A model generated the notes under the pieces. The model saw only the letters and a list, made by a program, of their open reading frames with translations, was not told where the DNA came from and did not search any database. This document shows positions 61,246 to 64,000 of a DNA stretch of 64,000 nt, piece after piece. The position numbers were made by a program, and so were the translations under genes. The stretch lies in assembly GCF_019303475.1 (NCBI RefSeq), contig NZ_JABLSI010000015.1, positions 62,641-126,640 on the forward strand. Reading direction: 5' to 3'. Source of the stretch: Streptomyces sp. JJ38 (GTDB lineage: Bacteria > Actinomycetota > Actinomycetes > Streptomycetales > Streptomycetaceae). The first letter of the stretch is position 1. Every line of letters begins with the position of its first letter.

Positions 61246-62272
61246 GGCGGACCGCCTCCTCGAACCGGTCGACTGCGCCGGCGACGGCCCGCGGGGGCAA
61301 CAGCCCCGGCCCGTGCCGTCCGGCGAAGTCGGCGAGAGCCTCGGCGGTGGTGTACTCCGGCGAGAAGCCCAACGTCTCCCGCGTCAACGCTGTACTCACC
61401 ACCCGCCCGTGGGTGAGCAGCCGGACGTACTCCGGCGAGAAGTCGGCGATCCCGACGGTGCGCAGGGCCGTCCCGGCCCAGCTCAGCGCCGGCCGGGCAA
61501 GGGGCAGCACGGGACGGCCCAACCGCCGCGCGCACTGGGAGAGCAGCAGCACACCGTCACCGGCGACGTTGAACGTCCCCGCCGCGAGCGAGCCGCTACG
61601 CGGCTCCCCGGCCGCGAGCTCCAGCGCCGCCAGAGCGTCGTCCTCGTGGACGAACTGCAGCCGCGGATCGTAGCCGAGGACGGTGGGCAGCACCGGGAGG
61701 GCGAGGTAGCCCGCCAGCGCCTCGTCGGCGGCGGGCCCGAGGATGTCGGCGAACCGCAGGACCGTGACGGCGACATCGGGACGTCGCCGGGCGAAGCCGC
61801 GCACGTACTCCTCGACCTCGACCGTGTCCTTGGCGAAGCCGCCACCGGGCACGCTGCCCGACACCGTCGTCTCCCGGCACACGGCCGGATCGCGTGGAGC
61901 ACCGCCGTAGACGTGGGTACTGGACCGCACCACCAGCCGCCGCACACCCGGTGCCTTCTGACAGGCACCGAGTAACTGCATCGTGCCGATGACGTTGGTC
62001 TCCTTGACGGTGACACGGCTGCGGCGGCGCGTGGACGTGTTACCGCCGACGTCGAGGTGGACGACGGTGTTCACGCCCCGTCGCGCGATCAGCGTGCCGA
62101 CCGCCGGGTGCCGGATGTCCGTCTCGACGAACTCGGCGTCCCCGATCGGGTGCTGGGGTTCCACGGTGTCCACGGCCAGGACCGCGTCGACTCCCTCGGC
62201 ACGCTGGAGTCGGCGGATCAGCCGACCACTCAGCCGTCGAGCGGCTCCGGTGACGAGAACGACCTGGCCCAC
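61238..62272 (-). CDS. NAD-dependent epimerase/dehydratase family protein
   Basis: A 344-residue extended SDR. The nucleotide-binding loop is degenerate, VLVTGAARRLSGRL (about 5-18) instead of GxxGxxG. VVHLDVGG and VRSSTHVYGG (Ser/Tyr area) are recognisable, but the usual YxxxK is not; FAKDTVEVEE takes its place, so catalysis may be changed. It is coupled to the PlsC-like enzyme, and this pair beside bldN is conserved in Streptomyces as far as I recall. Confidence 0.8.
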   Translation of the reverse strand: MGQVVLVTGAARRLSGRLIRRLQRAEGVDAVLAVDTVEPQHPIGDAEFVETDIRHPAVGTLIARRGVNTVVHLDVGGNTSTRRRSRVTVKETNVIGTMQLLGACQKAPGVRRLVVRSSTHVYGGAPRDPAVCRETTVSGSVPGGGFAKDTVEVEEYVRGFARRRPDVAVTVLRFADILGPAADEALAGYLALPVLPTVLGYDPRLQFVHEDDALAALELAAGEPRSGSLAAGTFNVAGDGVLLLSQCARRLGRPVLPLARPALSWAGTALRTVGIADFSPEYVRLLTHGRVVSTALTRETLGFSPEYTTAEALADFAGRHGPGLLPPRAVAGAVDRFEEAVRRA

Positions 62273-62365
62273 GTGCCCTCCCTCACAGCCGCTACATCCC
62301 CGCGGTCACCGTATCGGGTCGACGTTTCGCGGCCGTGACCGAACCTGCGCGCGGCCCATGCGCCG

Positions 62366-62414
62366 CGTGGAGCCCCGCGCAACGTGGAGCCCCGCGCCCG
62401 CGTGGAGCCCCGCG
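62366..62414. repeat. Three direct repeats of a 14-mer
   Basis: CGTGGAGCCCCGCG occurs at 62366-62379, 62383-62396 and 62401-62414. The copies are about 17-18 bases apart. They lie 94-142 bases upstream of the epimerase start and may be a regulatory array or a chance tandem expansion. Confidence 0.7.
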
Positions 62415-62441
62415 TGGGGCCTCCGCGCCCGGAAACGCCGC

Positions 62442-62474
62442 GGCCCTCCCGTCGCCGTTTCGCGCGGGAGGGCC
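62442..62474 (-). terminator. Hairpin downstream of the 32-residue gene
   Basis: GGCCCTCCCG at 62442-62451 pairs with 62465-62474 around a 13-base loop, about 43 bases beyond the stop of the leftward small gene. Confidence 0.6.
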
Positions 62475-62516
62475 AAGGCGGGCCGGTCCTTCAGGACCTG
62501 CGTGTGAGGCGTTCGC

Positions 62517-62615
62517 TCACTTCTTGTTGCGACGCTGCACACGCGTGCGCTTGAGCAGCTTGCGGTGCTTCTTCTTCGCCATCCGCTTGCGCCGCTTCTT
62601 GATAACAGAGCCCAC
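62517..62615 (-). CDS. AURKAIP1/COX24-domain ribosome-associated peptide
   Basis: A 32-residue, extremely basic peptide ([20 protein letters not shown], ending TRVQRRNKK). This is the conserved actinobacterial AURKAIP1/COX24 small protein; its relatives associate with the small ribosomal subunit. The GTG start at 62615 is standard for the family. It is shorter than most annotation cut-offs and is easily missed. It is followed by a hairpin. Confidence 0.88.
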   Translation of the reverse strand: MGSVIKKRRKRMAKKKHRKLLKRTRVQRRNKK

Positions 62616-62734
62616 GACTACCCTCGCTCACTTGATCACTCGGTGCGGGGCGTCCGAGCCCACACGACCTACGGGGCCCCAGCCTACCCGGCACCGAGTG
62701 ATGGTCGTAATCCGAGGGCTTTCGAGAACCTGTC

Positions 62735-62944
62735 TCAGGCGCTTTCCACCCCCACATACGACTGTTGGAGGTATTCGTGGACGGCGTTCTCCGGGACCCG
62801 GAACGAACGACCGACCCGGATAGCCGGCAGATGACCGCTGTGCACCAAGCGGTACACGGTCATCTTGGACACGCGCATCACCGCGGCCACTTCCGCCACG
62901 GTCAGAAAGTTGACCTCGCTGAGAGGCTTCTCACCAGCAGCCAT
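62735..62944 (-). CDS. Small excisionase/BldC-like HTH protein
   Basis: A 69-residue DNA-binding protein made almost entirely of one MerR/excisionase-type HTH: FLTVAEVAAVMRVSKMTVYR, then LPAIRVGRSFRVPENAVHEY. It is similar in type to BldC but not BldC itself. Position between bldN/rsbN and acuC is conserved in Streptomyces as far as I recall. ATG at 62944 is chosen for the family start; the frame upstream is not conserved. Confidence 0.88.
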   Translation of the reverse strand: MAAGEKPLSEVNFLTVAEVAAVMRVSKMTVYRLVHSGHLPAIRVGRSFRVPENAVHEYLQQSYVGVESA

Positions 62945-63570
62945 GTCACACCTGAACCTTTCGCACATGTCGGGCACCGGCTTCCCCTCCGATGCACCTG
63001 CTCGCATGCGCGCTCCTCCCCAGATTAGGGGCGGGTGATGCAAGTGGGGAAGAGGAGTAGCGATCGGCCTCCTACTGTGACAGACGGGAGCGTTTGAGTA
63101 CATAGCGCGTGCGCGGCCGGTAGTGGGCGGGCGGCACAGCGTCATCGCCGGTCACGTCCCCGCGGAACTCGGCCCGGCGCGGACGCCGCGGCCGCGCTCC
63201 CGTCGCCCGTCCTCTCTGTGAACACCCCCGCCGACCTGCGCGGCAGCCCCGTGGTCAGGTGGGCACCCACACCTCGGAGCCTGATTCCCCGAGATCGGAA
63301 AGCCACCGCCTCCGGCGCCCGGAGCACCGGGGGCGCGGGGCCGCACGCCGGTCGCACCAGGGGCGCACTGAGGCACATTGATCGCGGCACGTGCGACTCC
63401 TCCTACGTAGGACAACGTGCACGCGCCTACGCCGAAACATGCCGCCAAGTCGATACATCGTCTTGCGACACCTCCTGGACAGGAGGGGTGACGGGCCGTC
63501 TGATCCGGCGTCAGAACCCCGCCCGTAGCCGCCTCGCCCGGTCAGCCGGGTCACTCGGCGCCGTGGACCG
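62945..63570. other. Gene-free spacer
   Basis: I find no convincing gene in these 626 bases. The part before the HTH gene (62945-63110) is purine/pyrimidine mixed and less G+C-rich, as expected of its promoter and leader. Open frames on both strands in 63140-63500 lack ribosome sites and look like composition shadows. Confidence 0.5.
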
Positions 63571-64000
63571 CTACGGCAGGAGACCGTGGGCGGGGAAGAC
63601 CACGCGGCGGGCGGACAGCACCGCCTGGTCCAACGCGTCGGCCGGGTCGTAGCCCGACTCCGCCCAGTCACGCCACACCGGATCGCGCCCGTCCGTCATC
63701 CTGCGCGGAGCCTGCACCCTCGTCGCCGCGTACACCTGGTGCCGCCACTCCTCCGGCACCACCGTGTCCGGCGCGATCGGCGCGCCGGCCGCGATGGCCA
63801 CCAGGTGCGTCCACGTCCGCGGCACGACGTCCACGACCGCGTACCCCCCGCCGCCCAGCGCGAGCCACCGCCCGTCCGCGTACTGGTGCGCCCACTCGTG
63901 CAGCGCCGACGCGGCGGCCCGCTGCGCGTCGACCGTCACCGCCAGATGCGCCAGCGGGTCCTCCAGGTGTGTGTCGGCGCCGTGCTGGGTGACCAGTACG
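63571..64000 (-). CDS. acuC: Acetoin utilisation protein AcuC (partial, C-terminal part)
   Basis: The 3' portion of a leftward histone-deacetylase-family gene; the start is beyond the window. About 142 residues are visible, beginning VLVTQHGADTHLEDPLAHLA, where the Asp of the QHGAD motif is a zinc-site residue, and continuing to WLALGGGGYAVVDVVPRTW, the catalytic GGGGY loop. AcuC-type enzymes deacylate proteins such as acetyl-CoA synthetase. Confidence 0.9.
   Translation of the reverse strand, partial: VLVTQHGADTHLEDPLAHLAVTVDAQRAAASALHEWAHQYADGRWLALGGGGYAVVDVVPRTWTHLVAIAAGAPIAPDTVVPEEWRHQVYAATRVQAPRRMTDGRDPVWRDWAESGYDPADALDQAVLSARRVVFPAHGLLP

Noticed and set aside
62366..62414. The three 14-mers as a CRISPR array
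   Set aside because: Units are too short, spacers are only 3-4 bases and there are no cas genes.
62491..62757. An 88-codon minus-strand frame over the small basic gene
   Set aside because: A different frame from the conserved AURKAIP1 peptide and without similarity to anything.
63140..63500. Overlapping frames on both strands before acuC
   Set aside because: None has a ribosome site or conserved-looking sequence; they read as composition shadows.

Overview
The window is chromosomal DNA of a Streptomyces or a very close relative. Base composition is very G+C-rich with G/C at third codon positions almost throughout. It carries the developmental sigma factor gene bldN next to its anti-sigma gene rsbN, a rex-hemA-hemC-hemD-hemB operon, futalosine-type menaquinone genes, System II cytochrome c maturation genes and a class I lysyl-tRNA synthetase. 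I see no rRNA, tRNA or CRISPR array.

Region 1 (1-14.8 kb) is a biosynthetic cluster. After an MFS transporter comes a tightly overlapping run: ketoacyl-ACP synthase III, an ACP, a non-heme iron isonitrile synthase (ScoE/Rv0097 type), an FcoT-type thioesterase (ScoD/Rv0098), an acyl-ACP ligase (ScoC/FadD10), a second carrier protein (ScoB) and a C-A-T-R NRPS (ScoA/Rv0101). A binding protein, permease and ATPase of the iron-siderophore/B12 ABC family follow. The set predicts a lysine-based diisonitrile lipopeptide that is exported, binds a metal (copper or zinc are precedents) and is taken back up. The KASIII and first ACP go beyond the five-gene core I know.

Region 2 (14.9-27.9 kb) is mostly housekeeping: a HIT-like protein, a Uma2 nuclease-like protein, menaquinone decarboxylase and prenyltransferase, a deacetylase-like lipoprotein, the resA/ccdA/resB/resC cytochrome c system, a histidine phosphatase and hemL.

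Region 3 (27.8-34.9 kb) is an accessory patch. A conserved gene's 3' end occurs twice (81 identical bases at 27767 and 30208). Between and beyond the copies lie an AbiEii-type toxin with an unrecognised partner, a truncated IS3-family transposase, a SLOG-like protein and a VapBC-type pair. Further on are an XRE regulator, a beheaded MazG-like gene, two unrecognised coupled genes and a beheaded NUDIX gene.

Region 4 (34.9-43.6 kb) holds a molybdate uptake set (MerR-like TOBE protein, ModA, a fused ModB-ModC), YnfA, an SDR, RtcB, two secreted DUF3558-like lipoproteins and a DUF2637 membrane protein.

Region 5 (43.7-64 kb) holds lysS and argS (divergent), a decayed carboxylesterase, a CoA-transferase, the rex-hem operon with a Rex operator, a glutaredoxin, a HAD phosphatase, bldN, a promoter matching the sigma-BldN consensus, rsbN, a PlsC acyltransferase, an epimerase, a 32-residue ribosome-associated peptide, a small HTH protein and the 3' part of acuC.
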